Shown here: positions 63,545-64,000 of the stretch, in pieces | Numbering within the stretch: the stretch's first letter is position 1 | Layout: every line of letters starts with the position of its first letter | From: Gammaproteobacteria bacterium | Lineage (GTDB): Bacteria; Pseudomonadota; Gammaproteobacteria; Pseudomonadales; Azotimanducaceae | Length of the DNA: 64,000 bases | NCBI GenBank assembly: GCA_016874135.1 | Contig: VGVE01000002.1 | Span: 27,829-91,828, forward strand | Direction: 5' to 3' | Position numbers and translations under genes: made by a program | Notes under the pieces: generated by a model | The model's database searches: none | Told to the model about the DNA's origin: nothing | What the model saw: the letters and a program-made list of their open reading frames with translations, nothing else

Positions 63545-64000
63545 ATGAGTGCCCTCAGGGTGACAGTGACGAACGGTCTGGTATCAGTCCAGCGCCTGGA
63601 ATTTCCGGATACGGTCATGGAGATCATCAACCCCGCGGCGACTCTCTCTGCGCGAACAGCAGGTATCGGCTGGTACGGCTACGAAGAATGGTCGAACAAG
63701 TCCATCAGCCGGCAAGAGTCTGCGGGAACCCGGCTGGTTCTTATCCTTGAATCCGGCGCACCGCTCACTGTGGCTACAACTCAGAGTACGACTCGACACG
63801 TCGGCGGGTTTCTCGCCGGCCTCGACGACGCGCCCACACGCACGACACACGACTGACATCAGGCTGGTGTACAGATCAACCTGACACTTGCCGATGCAGC
63901 GCGGTGGTTCGTTATACCACCAGCAGCATTGATGCGGCAGGTGGTTTCGGCGCTCGACATCCTGCCCGAGCCGCTGCGCGAGGTGACCCGACGATTGCCG
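63545..64000 (+). CDS. Uncharacterised open frame running off the right edge, with one in-frame stop
   Basis: From ATG 63545 a frame of 103 codons includes TAGIGWYGYEEWSNKSISRQESAG and LVLILESGAPLTVATTQSTTRHVGGFLAGL. It ends in TGA at 63854-63856. The same frame continues without further stops to base 64000 (TLADAARWFVIPPAALMRQV...). Composition is plausible for a real protein, but I recognise no family. It could be a broken gene or two unrelated open frames; low confidence. Confidence 0.3.

Noticed and set aside
1..64000. CRISPR array, phage integrase, transposase, tRNA or rRNA
   Set aside because: I saw no regularly spaced repeat series, no DDE or tyrosine-recombinase motif and no tRNA cloverleaf or rRNA-like stretch; the few repeats are short and isolated.

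Overview
The window reads as a chromosomal segment of a GC-rich, Gram-negative, aerobic heterotroph, most likely a gammaproteobacterium. The evidence is lipobox and outer-membrane beta-barrel proteins, a ydbH-ynbE-ydbL block, GloB, RarD, a large-type NAD-dependent glutamate dehydrogenase fragment and FadE-like acyl-CoA dehydrogenases. I saw no rRNA, tRNA, CRISPR array or transposase gene. Assignments come from reading motifs, not from database searches.

Left third (1-29.8 kb): ordinary, densely packed metabolism. It holds an ACAD10/11-like phosphotransferase (cut by the left edge), a MORN lipoprotein overlapping a class III aminotransferase and a CysZ/EI24-like membrane protein, a Rieske oxygenase, M17 aminopeptidase, hisI, cysS, an FAD monooxygenase, an M20 peptidase, an HNH endonuclease, SDRs, rarD, gloB, a TesB thioesterase, a Prx5-type peroxiredoxin, a lipoprotein AstE-like hydrolase, a NUDIX hydrolase and a dienelactone hydrolase. 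A TetR-controlled acyl-CoA catabolism block follows (enoyl-CoA hydratase, two acyl-CoA dehydrogenases, SDR), then a PpiC/HupE pair.

Middle (29.8-56.7 kb): a broken surface protein (GEVED/LamG/DUF11-like) and a glutamate dehydrogenase gene that stops abruptly after about 255 codons. Next comes a redoxin/cytochrome/copper-monooxygenase/EF-hand fusion. A roughly 17-kb minus-strand gene run at 36.3-53.3 kb is the most unusual part. In transcription order it encodes an FAD reductase fused to two cyclic-nucleotide-binding domains and four [4Fe-4S] sites; a membrane cytochrome b with two HX13H helices; an FHA-like/transmembrane/decaheme cytochrome; a lipoprotein with two HbpS/GlcG domains; an outer-membrane beta-barrel; a decaheme cytochrome with an LVIVD-type propeller; a pentaheme cytochrome; a PP2C phosphatase; and two more FHA proteins. 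A Ser/Thr kinase with a formylglycine-enzyme-like C-terminus lies just upstream. I infer a transmembrane electron conduit joining cytoplasmic NAD(P)H/Fe-S chemistry to the outer surface, with phospho-signalling and cyclic-nucleotide sensing built in.

Right end (56.7-64 kb): ydbL (truncated), ynbE, ydbH (broken), a TPR protein, a patatin-like phospholipase with one in-frame stop, and an LLM-class flavin oxidoreductase.

Two cautions. Several genes carry in-frame stops or frameshifts although their reading frame is otherwise preserved (SPOR protein, MFS, EamA, GEVED protein, ydbH, patatin). This could be real decay or consensus errors. The redox block is also bounded on both sides by core genes truncated at the end facing it (gdh near 33.45 kb, ydbL near 56.70 kb), which means either an inserted or replaced island or a chimeric assembly.
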